From positions 1 through 35,531 of the forward strand of contig CAKMZM010000011.1 of assembly GCA_929200365.1 (NCBI GenBank): a DNA stretch of 35,531 nt. Reading direction: 5' to 3'. Position numbers and translations under genes: made by a program. Below the pieces are notes generated by a model. It was given only the letters and a program-made list of their open reading frames with translations. It was not told the origin of the DNA and searched no databases. Shown in pieces: positions 12,001-17,219 of this stretch; the stretch's first letter is position 1, and the number at the start of each line of letters is the position of its first letter. Source of the stretch: an uncultured Flavobacteriaceae bacterium (GTDB lineage Bacteria > Bacteroidota > Bacteroidia > Flavobacteriales > Flavobacteriaceae).

Positions 12001-12517
12001 TGGAGGATTGGTGGTTAATGAAATGGTTGTACAACTTGACAAAGAAGATATTGAATTGGAAAAAATTGTTTTGCTAGATAGCTATACAGAACTTCCAAAA
12101 GTGACTATAGAAGAAGAAGTGGAGTCATTATTTTTGATGTTATCAGGGGGCCTAAATCTGTCTCTTAACAAGCATGAAATTGCAACATTTTCTGAAAAAA
12201 TTATTAATAAATCTGGGAAAACCAAGCAATTAATGTATGATTTCCTTCTTGAAAAAGGAGTCAAAATGAATAAAGAATTTTTCTTCAGCATCTTTAATAT
12301 ATATGATAATTCTAAGCAGATGACATATCAACTATCTTCGAATTTGACTTATAGTATTGATATAATCAAAGCAAAAAAAACGTACTCGAACGATCCTACA
12401 TTAGGCTGGGCACCATATTATAAATCTGTGAATGTTATTGAAACAGAAGGCGATCATTTTGAATTGATAAAAGAACCCTTTGTAAGTCAGTGGATCAATA
12501 AATTAAATAATAAATAA
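1..12517 (+). CDS. Hybrid trans-AT polyketide synthase / non-ribosomal peptide synthetase, 5' partial
   Basis: The frame is open from base 2, so the gene starts upstream; the first residues (LPVYPFAKERYWIP) are the usual end of a KS-linker region. Numbering from the GTG at 23: ACP about 48-120 (GFDS, Ser80); KS about 160-560 with Cys304, His440 and His481 at normal spacing; ACP about 598-665 (Ser625); C1 about 690-1110 (HHAVFDG at 814); A1 about 1135-1645; PCP1 (Ser1694, GGHSL); C2 about 1760-2180 (HHIISDA at 1882); A2 about 2195-2715; PCP2 (Ser2767, GGDSI); C3 about 2835-3270 (HHAMFDG at 2981); A3 about 3293-3805; PCP3 (Ser3857, GGHSL); TE about 3890-4164 (AHSYGG, Ser3992, late GDHFEL). No AT, KR or E domain is visible. 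The pockets read DAFWLGGTFK, DFWNIGMVHK and DLTKIGEVGK, predicting Val, Thr and Asn. The gene adds one polyketide step and three amino acids, then releases the chain. Confidence 0.96.
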   Translation, partial: PNKINLPVYPFAKERYWIPEPKKINQFDNISFQSSDKKEDVLVLKHDDGFSDQKIQDVILELVSTTLKLDVSKLDSEKAFGEYGFDSILSTNFVNLLNNYYDIELSLTTIFNYPSITELSNFMIEEYPNILKAKQTTNSSEINKKDVATSILKVNEVKQQHETAGSEKLDIAIIGMGGRFSSTSTEEELWDKTISNSQLENDDLNTDVFYGRLANEDYGSVLSILNLSDSDLSMMSFQEQLIFEELARSMLKYGLKKEDLTSKSTGVFIAAQQQIYEGRNGDNFTLAHLIPNKISYHLNLKGPSEFVNTACTSSYVAIHRAIQSIVSSECEQAIIGGINVISPEEMSIVISEFDEMFSKKGYTLSFDDNPDGYVRSEGVGVLIIKPLENAMKEDNQVLGVIKGSSVFHGGKGFSFDAPNPKGLKTVIERSLIKSGIPVDTIDYVEAHGIANRIADAIELEAIDSVYKKFSKNPEKKWHIGTIKPVVGHTELVSGIASIIKVLKAFEHKTIPGIAGLEQVNTELNLNHSLIFNKQSQYWENGSHPRRAALNSYAVGGMNAHIVLEEYPKELGVDKRSRNNSFEERKDENQTNQEITNQESLQNKIKSIAEDTFEIKMEDLDLSLSPIDYDYDSVKVIQFVRRINEDFGVEVKMGQILSVDDFESAFNIIEMTITNSNGNVDEKEKEKKSFPEKYPLSEGQKGLWHIQLLDPNSIVYNVPVGLCLNGNIDADLIYKVAEQILEAYPALRVVFALDAEGELFQELQPATGLLPQDVEELKDGENSNDVFKRLLHKPFDLSKEVIRLHVRINKREQKTYVLFVIHHAVFDGTSFTPFISMFTKSFEQLRVGNPLSKNSSSDRAYFDFVAWETDYIQSKQGIEDLSYWQEKLSGDIEKLSLPYDHVDEESLEIYETSGVEKIELDGELLKSLKSNAKSLKVNLSLYLLAAFKILLNRLTNQEDILVTMPTSGRPKEEFENGIGYYINMMITRTRVSGEERFLDVLSTLKSEFMVAIDHLKYPYPKVLTELGLVKGSGDTLFSTSFIYQNIFDETLNLNPKAEVQFMDSVQQEIINEYSMEILDLEGRFTIQIKYNKKLFSDSSIKRHLEYYKRILEATITNSNIKVANVKMLSKKEESQQLSVWNDTKVTYPKEKSIHELFEAQAKQTPDKIALVFEETELTYEELEFRSRKLAIYLQNRGVETETLVGVFMERSIEVVVAILGVLRSGGAYVPIDSDYPNERINYIVTDSIVNGNDENATKLILTQDYLKKDLIKIIENQHIEVLSIGSDWNDNEIILNTTENLELLGSPNNAAYIMYTSGSTGQPKGVVVEHKNVVRLVKNSNYYAFCSEDVLLATGALSFDATTFEFFGPLLNGGKLVASSREVLLNNQSLSQTIIKNNVNVMWFTSGWLNQIVETDCDLFKNLKTVLVGGERLSPKHIRELRINCNDLEIINGYGPTENTTFSLTYKIEEVDDSDIPIGKPINNTSVYILNDSNKLQPIGISGELCLGGDGVARGYLNRQNLTDEKFISNPFDKGRLYKTGDLARWLPGGNIEFIGRIDNQVKIRGFRIELGEIEDTINNNENVQSSVVIAKDYNGSKNLIAFCILERTELNVLDLKDYLSKILPDYMIPAYIVPIEEIPLTVNGKIDRKALLNSNIEVSREAKFISPTTETEKRLAEIWQEILSIDQVSLNDNFFELGGHSLLITKLLSRIHKKFNVDLELSKLFNSINLKQLAKEINSGQLRVFPPITIVEKRDQLPLSSAQQRLWFLAEIGQGNRYHVPAKFRIKGPLNIHALEQSLVYLVNRHESLRTTFRKNDSENAFQHIDSNAMIDITIEDCTKLSLQEKENETQKLFKSLVNRSFDLSKEPLLRFLVITLDKDEFLFGLCMHHIISDAWSINVMFRELNEIYAAYIKGDSPKLKPLSVQYADYTMWQHSLFNNDLFSKGLAHWVSHLKDCINLSLPLDSVRPKISSGKGKRLTLEFESSTLDQLKQFSAHSGGTLFTSLMTGVYVLLHKYSLQDDICVGITAANRPHSDLEDLIGFFINTLVNRMQFDQDDTLLDIFKKTQKELIRSQEYQHVPFDRIVDAVQPERDTARTPIFQVMVNYASIDEVLELKESVVTLEPLEYNTSKFDLTFDFADNPKNGSLILSLEYSTDIFSEETANRFLIGMQRILAYLPKQHNSLLKEYSFLTKKEQYKQLENFNVTNIAFPKDQCIHNIFETQAKQIPNNIALSFEGIEITYKELEYRSKKLALYLQNQGVKPDTLIGICIGRSIEMIVAILGVLRSGGAYVPIDSEYPQDRIDYMLNDSVLSGNDENAVKFVITNSNLKQSISKRIENYGITIVSLSENWKENKFLLKAKGKLKNVSSPNNAAYVIYTSGSTGKPKGVIVEHRNVISLLKNKESQFDFNENDVWTMFHSFCFDFSVWEMYGALLFGGKLIVMPEKTTKNPSDFAQLLFEKKVTVLNQTPGAFYLLQELYLSTYSGTDIRYIIFGGEALSPLKLQEWYNTYPQSKLINMYGITETTVHVTFKRIQEAEINSGISNIGKAIPTLSCYILDSAQNVSPIGMPGELYVSGAGVTRGYLNRPELTQDRFIQNLFKEESRLYRTGDLARWLPDGNIEYLGRIDNQVKIRGFRIELGEIEMQLQLMEGIRDAVVLAKSVENEKKELIAYIVFKDVESSTTEIRDFLSKNLPGYMIPSHYVQLEHIPLTRNGKVDRKALPDIDGFGISSGVDYVAPRNSIEKKIAKIWQEHFSLDRIGIKDDYFQLGGDSIKTIRLISILNKSFKIEFPIVSFYENPTIEGMSYFVSQSSDQVKDIRQLKEEIEKTIADIEMSVMDNHPQAHDITNVYPMSDIQTGMIYTSELMRENNELGVYHDQFVFQFKAIDVQLLTQAMELMVEKHETLRTSYHLFDFKKQVQIIHKKAPVKIEVEDISKLTKKKIQIHIQKFVESEREQNPFDVTKAPNWRINIFQITDSDIIFIFQFHHAMFDGWSEKNFRVELFEIYKELKKNKAYRPVALKSGMYDSIVSDLIESRNEDNISFWKNKISDYKRLDIFTGDQTSDRLFKSYGKRFTSKVLSKCKQDNIEPKTLFFAGYIYILSLLSSEEDITAGLVSHRRPIIEDGDKLLGCFLNSIPFRFNMLLSKGCTWIEYIELIASELRELKGKDRLSLNEISAMTDENYSSNPFFDVLFNYVDFHVLDKLRDNEEVQSSQSENQEEDISLLGFERTNTHLDITVSLTGKEIMILINQERQLKSGHQLKDFITYFETFLNNYLHHDGKNVNSLDVISKSETQKLLYDFNDTKTAYPMDKCVHELIEEQSVKTPNAIALVFEDTEITYQELEIRTKQLALYLQKQGIKENTFVGICMDRSIEMIVAILSILRAGGAYVPIDPTYPKERIAFIIEDSIVVGNVDNVKLIIVHDHLKSTIDEVSNKVLTISLNYNSIINNEMFSSTGHLQQYSTPQDLAYVIYTSGSTGRPKGVQITHNNLMNYIVWASSNYFDSKEGGNFGLFSSISFDLTATSIYLPLIRGKYLKVFSQEESLEDILSSYFSSQSGLDAIKMTPAHIEVLNSLSLENTQITKVIVGGEELQRDHISTLQSLNENVDIFNEYGPTESTVGCVVWKVKEGFSVIKIGKPIANSKIYILDALKNIQTIGVAGELCISGNGLALGYLNLPELTQEKFITNPFGEDKIYRTGDLARWLPDGNLEFLGRIDDQIKIRGYRVELREIEYTLNQHESIQNSVVIAKDHLGSKQLVAYSVPAIEGEKIDTHLIKEFLSRSLPEYMVPAFIISLNMIPLTTNGKIDRKALNRKELEIDSVHEYVAPKTKIELKLAGIWQKVLNVDQIGIHDDFFELGGHSLLAIQLIQHIRHGLNKPSFVLRDFITMPTIKNHALLLDNFKDKAFDSHLIVFNQLEDTSSNVGATFIIPGMPGIVDGYDTLAEKLAENNNSVYGIQMKGTLGGEVLLKSLEEQAAHNITIIKKLDVRKITLVAHSYGGLVVNEMVVQLDKEDIELEKIVLLDSYTELPKVTIEEEVESLFLMLSGGLNLSLNKHEIATFSEKIINKSGKTKQLMYDFLLEKGVKMNKEFFFSIFNIYDNSKQMTYQLSSNLTYSIDIIKAKKTYSNDPTLGWAPYYKSVNVIETEGDHFELIKEPFVSQWINKLNNK

Positions 12518-12532
12518 ATTAAATTTAGTCGT

Positions 12533-13390
12533 ATGAAAAAAGTCATTATGTTTCCCGGTCAAGGATCTCAGTATAAAGGAATGGGTAAGGAACTATTTGG
12601 GAGGTATCCAACTGAAACCAAATTAGCTTCAGATATTTTAGGTTTTGATATTGAAGAACTTTGTGTCAATAATTCGAATCGTCAGTTGCTAAAAACAGAA
12701 TATACACAACCAGCCATATATGTGGTAAATAGTTTTTTGTATAGAGAGCAAAACCAAGTTCCAGATTATCTTATTGGTCATAGTTTGGGTGAGTATAATG
12801 CGCTATTGGAAGCAGGAGCCTTTGATTTTGAAACAGGATTAAGGTTAGTGAAAAAAAGAGGAGAACTGATGGGATCTGCTTCTGGTGGCGGTATGGCCGC
12901 AGTTTTAGGGTTAAATATAAAAGAACTTAAACGAAAATTAGCAGAGGATAGATATGAAGATTTGAATATAGCAAATTATAATACACCTACACAAACTGTA
13001 CTGTCAGGTACCGAAGAAAGTATTAAGGCAGTTGTAAAAGATTTTATTGCACAGGGGATAACTATTGTTCCATTATTTGTGAGCGCACCTTTTCACTCTC
13101 GATATATGAAACCAGCTGAAAAAGAATTTTCATCATTCTTATTAAGTTTTAAGTTTAAAGAACTTAAAATTCCTGTCATAGCAAATGTTACTGGACGCCC
13201 TTATGAAAACCATTTGATAGCAGATTTACTTAGCAATCAAATTTCCCGTTCTGTCTGTTGGAGTGATTCGATTCGCTACTTAATGGGACAAAATGTAAGT
13301 GAATTTCAAGAGGTCGGAAAAGTTATGTTAACCAAAATGACTACCGAAATTTGTAAAAGCTGTACTCCTATTAAAGAAGATGTTTGGTAG
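12533..13390 (+). CDS. Free-standing malonyl-CoA acyltransferase (trans-AT)
   Basis: This 285-residue FabD-type acyltransferase begins 15 bases after the synthase stop. Visible motifs are FPGQGSQ near the N-terminus, GHSLGEY with nucleophile Ser84, KKRGELM with the Arg that binds the malonyl carboxylate in this family, and APFHSRY with catalytic His188. The upstream KS module has no AT, so this enzyme is inferred to load malonyl groups onto the ACPs in trans. A housekeeping FabD is an alternative reading, but position directly behind an AT-less module favours the cluster role. It appears complete and intact, and is probably co-transcribed with the synthase. Confidence 0.95.
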   Translation: MKKVIMFPGQGSQYKGMGKELFGRYPTETKLASDILGFDIEELCVNNSNRQLLKTEYTQPAIYVVNSFLYREQNQVPDYLIGHSLGEYNALLEAGAFDFETGLRLVKKRGELMGSASGGGMAAVLGLNIKELKRKLAEDRYEDLNIANYNTPTQTVLSGTEESIKAVVKDFIAQGITIVPLFVSAPFHSRYMKPAEKEFSSFLLSFKFKELKIPVIANVTGRPYENHLIADLLSNQISRSVCWSDSIRYLMGQNVSEFQEVGKVMLTKMTTEICKSCTPIKEDVW

Positions 13391-13423
13391 AATAAAGGAA
13401 AATACGTTTAAATATAGTTCGTA

Positions 13424-13681
13424 TTGTTATTGAAAAAGCATACCCTTTTAGGATTAGGGTATACTTTCTTTAATAAAAATTCAACTTTCAATCTCAATTT
13501 TAACAATCTATTCGGATCTCTAAATTTCGATTTAAAAACTCATGAACTTTTAGGGATATATAGTCGATTCATGGGAGAATCCAATTTTGTTTTTAGGGGC
13601 TTTTCTTATCGTTTTGGAAACAGAAAGAATAAGAGTTTATCTCGTAAAAAAAGAGATAAAAAGGAATCTGAAAGTAGGTAA
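13424..13681 (+). pseudogene. C-terminal fragment of an outer-membrane beta-barrel receptor
   Basis: About 85 codons are open, beginning only at a TTG, with an in-frame TAG just upstream at 13415-13417. The product reads LGLGYTFF, NSTFNLNFNNLF, then FVFRGFSYRFG followed by a basic tail rich in Lys, Arg and Ser. This matches the last strands and tail of Bacteroidota TonB-dependent receptors or OMP beta-barrel proteins, which usually end with YxFG and a charged K/R-rich tail. A full receptor is some 700-900 residues with signal peptide and plug, and none of that is present. It is therefore read as a relic, perhaps of a receptor once carried by the cluster for uptake or export. It is probably not a functional gene. 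Confidence 0.7.
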
Positions 13682-13773
13682 CGATCAAAATATTCGAATT
13701 TTCTCAAAGATGGCTACTACTCTCTTCTAAAGGTAATAGGTTTTAACTGTAAATTAATTGAGTTTTAAAAAAT

Positions 13774-15114
13774 ATGAAGATTAAAGCAAATTATAGGAAT
13801 ATATTAGTTATTGCATTTCCATTAGTTGTGGCCAATTTGGCAATAGGTATAAGTCAAATAGTAGATACAGCATTTGTAAACAGGTTAGGTGAGAATGAGT
13901 TAAACGGAACGATGTTGGCATCCATGGTTTTAATATTTTATTCTTTTATATGGGGTGGTTTTTCAGAATATAGTCAAATGTTAGTAGCTCGTAAAATTGG
14001 AGAAAAAAGATATAAGGAAATTGGAAAGGTACTAGATCATATATTAGTATTAGGACTAGCACTGTTAATAATTATTCTCGGTCTATTTTTTTTAACCAAA
14101 AATGGAGGGTTACAATGGATGGTAAAGAGCGAAAAGATTATTGAATATGTCATTATATATTTGGATGTTATTGCTATTGGTTTACCTTTTTTTATTCTTA
14201 ATAGTTTTTTTGTTGCCTTTTTTTCTGGTCTTGGACGAACCTATATTGTTACCTATGGGGTTTTAACTACTATAGTAGTAAATTTAGTTTTGGACTATAT
14301 ATTGATATTTGGAAATTTTGGATTCTCTGAATTAGGGGTCTATGGTGCAGCTTTAGGACTAATAATAGCTCAGATGTGTACCTCGTTACTATATCTATTC
14401 TTCATAATTAAATTGGGATTGATAAAAAAGTATGCTCTTTTTAAGTTTAAAAGAATTGATCCAGAGTTTATTAAAAGTATTGCTTCAAAAACTTTTCCAT
14501 TAGTTGTACAAAATTTATTTTATATCACTGCTACTTGGGTTTTTTTTATAATGATTGAAAAAAGAGGGGGGAGCGATTTGAGAACTTCCTATGTAGTTCG
14601 ATCATTATACCTCTTTATTAGTATTCCAGCTATGGCGGTAGGCAGGGCAGTTAATACTATAGTAAGTAATCTATTAGGGCAAGGAAAGAAAGAACATGTT
14701 TTAATTGCGATCTTTAAGTCTCATCAAATTGGATTAGGAATCAGCTTGTTGCTTTGCCTACTTCTTTTTATTTTTCCTGAACTCTTTTTAAATATTTATA
14801 CGAATGATATTGAGGAAATTGCCAAAGCAATTCCAATACTACAAACAATCTTAGTGTCAACGCTTTTGTTTTCTATTAGTATGATTAATATGTACGCCAT
14901 AATAGGAATTGGAGAGACTAAGATAATATCCTATGTTGCTGGAATTAGTTTTAGCAGTTATCTGTTATTTGCTTATTATTCCATATTCGAATGGAAATCA
15001 AGTATTACAATAGTATGGTTAAGCGAATGGGTTAATTGGGGATTGTTTATGATATTATCCGCTTCCTATTTTTTATTTTGGAAAGTTAGAGTACAAAAAC
15101 TAAAGCAACATTGA
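13774..15114 (+). CDS. MATE-family multidrug/natural-product exporter
   Basis: The 446-residue product is very hydrophobic with about twelve membrane segments in two similar halves, the normal length for MATE transporters. The N-terminal segment contains FPLVVANLAIGISQIVDTAF, a typical MATE first helix, and the second half opens with a related FPLVVQNLFYI. MATE proteins exchange cations for organic substrates across the inner membrane. Because the gene lies between the acyltransferase and the phosphopantetheinyl transferase on the same strand, export of the cluster product or self-protection is inferred. It starts at the ATG after a 92-base spacer that holds nothing else recognisable. Confidence 0.92.
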   Translation: MKIKANYRNILVIAFPLVVANLAIGISQIVDTAFVNRLGENELNGTMLASMVLIFYSFIWGGFSEYSQMLVARKIGEKRYKEIGKVLDHILVLGLALLIIILGLFFLTKNGGLQWMVKSEKIIEYVIIYLDVIAIGLPFFILNSFFVAFFSGLGRTYIVTYGVLTTIVVNLVLDYILIFGNFGFSELGVYGAALGLIIAQMCTSLLYLFFIIKLGLIKKYALFKFKRIDPEFIKSIASKTFPLVVQNLFYITATWVFFIMIEKRGGSDLRTSYVVRSLYLFISIPAMAVGRAVNTIVSNLLGQGKKEHVLIAIFKSHQIGLGISLLLCLLLFIFPELFLNIYTNDIEEIAKAIPILQTILVSTLLFSISMINMYAIIGIGETKIISYVAGISFSSYLLFAYYSIFEWKSSITIVWLSEWVNWGLFMILSASYFLFWKVRVQKLKQH

Positions 15115-15128
15115 TTAAAAAATAACGT

Positions 15129-15869
15129 ATGGAAAAAAGTTTTGTTCAAAACGTAACTATGAGAAGGGGTAGCGATATACATATTGTTGCTATTGCTTTT
15201 GTTCAAGGTAAGTTAGACGAACTTTTTCTGCATGTGGAAAAACTTCACCATAAAGAAAAAAAACGCTACTATATGTTTGTCCATGATCGCAGAAAAACAA
15301 GTTATTTACTTGGAAGGTTAGCTGCAAAACAGGCACTTATGAGTTTAACTAAGGTGTCTATTGCAAATTCGATATGGATAGATTCTGGTGTTTTTGAATT
15401 CCCAGTAGTACGATGCAAAGCTATACAAAATAAACAAGTAAGTGTTAGCCATAGTAATATTATGGGAATAAGTATTGCTTTTGAAGAAAACCACCCAATG
15501 GGAATCGATCTGGAAAAAATTAGTACCGATCAGGAAAATGCTATTCTAAGCCATATTACAGATGAAGAGAAAGTGTTATTGAAAAATATTAACATGAATA
15601 CTATTGTCGGATACACTGCCATTTGGAGTATTAAAGAATCTTTGTCAAAAGTGATTAAAACGGGAATGATGTTAGATTTCTCCTTACTTACAATATCTAG
15701 TATTATCCTTGAAAATTCTACATTTGAATGCTCATTTCATCATTTCGGACAGTATAAAGCAATAGCACATATTAATGACAATTATGCTATTTCTATTACT
15801 CTTCCTAGAAAAACAAAAGCTAATTTTAGCGAAGTATGGGAAATGCTTGCTTCTTTAAATCCTGAATAA
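15129..15869 (+). CDS. Sfp-type 4'-phosphopantetheinyl transferase
   Basis: The 246-residue protein carries the motifs of the Sfp group: RKTSYLLGRLAAKQAL near residue 55, VSVSHS near 100, MGIDLEKI near 121 with the Mg-binding Asp and Glu, and WSIKESLSKVIKTG near 170. These enzymes transfer phosphopantetheine from CoA to the conserved Ser of carrier proteins. Its substrates here are most simply the ACP and PCP domains of the megasynthase. It follows the exporter by 14 bases and appears to be the last gene of the biosynthetic operon. Length and motifs are complete. Confidence 0.94.
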   Translation: MEKSFVQNVTMRRGSDIHIVAIAFVQGKLDELFLHVEKLHHKEKKRYYMFVHDRRKTSYLLGRLAAKQALMSLTKVSIANSIWIDSGVFEFPVVRCKAIQNKQVSVSHSNIMGISIAFEENHPMGIDLEKISTDQENAILSHITDEEKVLLKNINMNTIVGYTAIWSIKESLSKVIKTGMMLDFSLLTISSIILENSTFECSFHHFGQYKAIAHINDNYAISITLPRKTKANFSEVWEMLASLNPE

Positions 15870-15922
15870 TGACTAGTCCTAAAAAACCGTTACAGTTTTA
15901 ATGGATTAAAAATAATAAAATC

Positions 15923-15938
15923 GGTTCTGTCGCATTAA
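15923..15938 (+). repeat. IS left inverted repeat
   Basis: GGTTCTGTCGCATTAA; exact reverse complement of the right end. Confidence 0.95.
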
Positions 15939-15975
15939 TCCCTTCACCAATCAAATCATTATCAGTTTAGAAATT

Positions 15976-16644
15976 CTAAGCAGCCAGAGAACAGAAGGTT
16001 TTAAACGTAGAATTCTTAGGATTGAATATTTGCCCTTTTCTAATAATATTTATGATTTCTATTCCTGCTAGTGTTCTTTGTGCTGATTCAAATTCTTTAA
16101 AACCTGTAGTAATAGTAATTCTCCGTTTTATACTTCGATGATCTTGTTCTACAATGTTGTTCAGGTACTTGACTCGCCGAATCTTTATCTTCTTTGATGT
16201 CATACTTCTTTTATTCCAAGTCTGTATTCCGGCTGTATTCGCTCCACTTTTATCAATGTTGATAATTCTAGGCTTGCCGTTATTTCCAATAGCTTTGTTC
16301 AAGAACTTCTGAGCTGAACCTTTCATTCTTCGTTTGGTCAACAAGAAGTCTACTGTATTGCCTTCTTTATCAACGGCTCTGTATAAATACCTGTCTCTAC
16401 CTGCTACTTTGATATACGTTTCATCAAGCCTCCAACTATCCGTAACTGGTCTCTTACGAATGTTCATATTTTTCTCTATCTCTTTAGAAAACTTAAACAC
16501 CCAACGTTGGATAGTAGAATGATCTACTTTAACTCCTCTAATAGTCATCAATTCTTCAATATCACGATAGCTCAGACTAAATCGAAATTTGAAATATACT
16601 GCTTGTTGTATGATGACCTGAGGGTATCGATGATATTTATACAT
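15976..16644 (-). CDS. IS6-family DDE transposase
   Basis: The product is 222 residues, close to the usual 220-240 for this family. It has an N-terminal helix-turn-helix-like region (LSYRDIEELMTIRGVKVDHS). The DDE triad is visible as DETYIKV, NIDKSGAN and the late Glu in NNIVEQDHRSIKRR. Family members move by copy-in cointegrate formation. No frameshift or internal stop is seen, so it may be active. Its ATG is 64 bases inside the right end of the element, as expected. Confidence 0.94.
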   Translation of the reverse strand: MYKYHRYPQVIIQQAVYFKFRFSLSYRDIEELMTIRGVKVDHSTIQRWVFKFSKEIEKNMNIRKRPVTDSWRLDETYIKVAGRDRYLYRAVDKEGNTVDFLLTKRRMKGSAQKFLNKAIGNNGKPRIINIDKSGANTAGIQTWNKRSMTSKKIKIRRVKYLNNIVEQDHRSIKRRITITTGFKEFESAQRTLAGIEIINIIRKGQIFNPKNSTFKTFCSLAA

Positions 16645-16692
16645 GAAACTACTTTAGACAACTCAAACTTAAGTATATTTGAAATAGTAGAT

Positions 16693-16708
16693 TTAATGCG
16701 ACAGAACC
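16693..16708 (-). repeat. IS right inverted repeat
   Basis: TTAATGCGACAGAACC on the plus strand; pairs over 16 of 16 bases with the left end, and the match stops at the next base. Confidence 0.95.
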
Positions 16709-16789
16709 CTTTATTGAACTAGCTACGTTTTATTCTCTGGTTTCTAGCCAAAAGTTCAATAAAACCACCAAAAAACTTTTACTACACTG

Positions 16790-16803
16790 TGCCCTTCGGG
16801 GCA
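16790..16803 (+). other. Hairpin with UUCG tetraloop in the leader of the particle-like operon
   Basis: The sequence TGCCC-TTCG-GGGCA forms a 5-bp stem closed by a C(UUCG)G tetraloop, an unusually stable RNA fold. It lies in the 234-base space between the insertion sequence and the first small gene. No run of T follows directly, so a terminator is unlikely. A 5' leader structure or stability element is inferred. No confident Bacteroidota promoter motif was found in this space. Confidence 0.4.
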
Positions 16804-16942
16804 TCCCACCAGTTCCACATTCTCATTTTTTTTGAAAACGCGTAGCAAAAAAGTTGCGTGTTTTTTCCAAAATACCTTCTGAATTTAGCGGTCAAAGGTT
16901 TAGAAACCATCGCCAAATATTCACAAATAATACACTAGAGAA

Positions 16943-17113
16943 ATGGCAAACGAAAAGGATTTGGACTACGGAGCTATTGGAACAGTCATCGTAGTATCCG
17001 CAATAGCTTTTACAGCACTTGGGGCATTCTATCTGCGTCCAATGCTAGATAAAAGAAAAGCTAAAAAACTAGCAGCAGCAAAAAAAGCACAAATAGCCAG
17101 TAAAAAAGCATAA
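16943..17113 (+). CDS. Small single-membrane-segment protein, 56 aa
   Basis: This short frame starts at ATG (MANEKDLDYGAIG) and ends at TAA. It has an acidic N-terminus, one membrane helix at about residues 11-31 (TVIVVSAIAFTALGAF) and a Lys/Ala-rich basic tail of 25 residues. Under the positive-inside rule the tail faces the cytoplasm. It is the first gene of the co-directional cluster and shares the membrane-plus-basic design of its neighbours, which supports it being real despite its size. The family is not recognised. A minor membrane component of a particle is inferred. Confidence 0.72.
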   Translation: MANEKDLDYGAIGTVIVVSAIAFTALGAFYLRPMLDKRKAKKLAAAKKAQIASKKA

Positions 17114-17126
17114 CCCTTTAGAGAGG

Positions 17127-17139
17127 ATCGCAGAGCGAT
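17127..17139 (+). other. Small inverted repeat ATCGC-AGA-GCGAT
   Basis: A perfect 5-bp stem with a 3-base loop lies in the 106-base gap before the coat-like gene. A second inverted repeat (ATTTGT...ACAAAT, about 17161-17178) follows. Either could shape the leader RNA of the next gene; function is unknown. Confidence 0.25.
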
Positions 17140-17219
17140 TTTAGTTACGAAGATTGAAAGGATTTGTGGTGCTACAAATGTTAAACGTCACGCTTTAAGC
17201 GAGATAAAAATCAAAGAAA

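Larger units (their letters stand above)
15923..16708. mobile_element. IS6-family insertion sequence, 786 bp
   Basis: The ends are perfect 16-bp inverted repeats beginning GGTTCTGT, a form characteristic of IS6/IS26 elements. They enclose a single transposase gene read on the minus strand, and the overall size suits the family. Flanking octamers are ATAAAATC on the left and CTTTATTG on the right, so no 8-bp target duplication is present. Absence of a duplication fits adjacent deletion, cointegrate resolution or recombination between two copies, rather than simple recent insertion. The element lies exactly between the biosynthetic cluster and the particle-like cluster. Confidence 0.93.

Noticed and set aside
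12082-12291. Minus-strand frame in the thioesterase region
   Set aside because: Overlaps an intact TE domain and shows no protein features.
15915-16716. 8-bp target duplication around the insertion sequence
   Set aside because: The flanking octamers ATAAAATC and CTTTATTG do not match.
16830-16875. Possible terminator at ACGCGTAGC...TTGCGTGTTTTTT
   Set aside because: Only about four base pairs can form next to the T run; too weak to call.
16709-16942. Bacteroidota promoter (TTTG / TAnnTTTG) before the particle-like operon
   Set aside because: No convincing pair of motifs at the right spacing was found.
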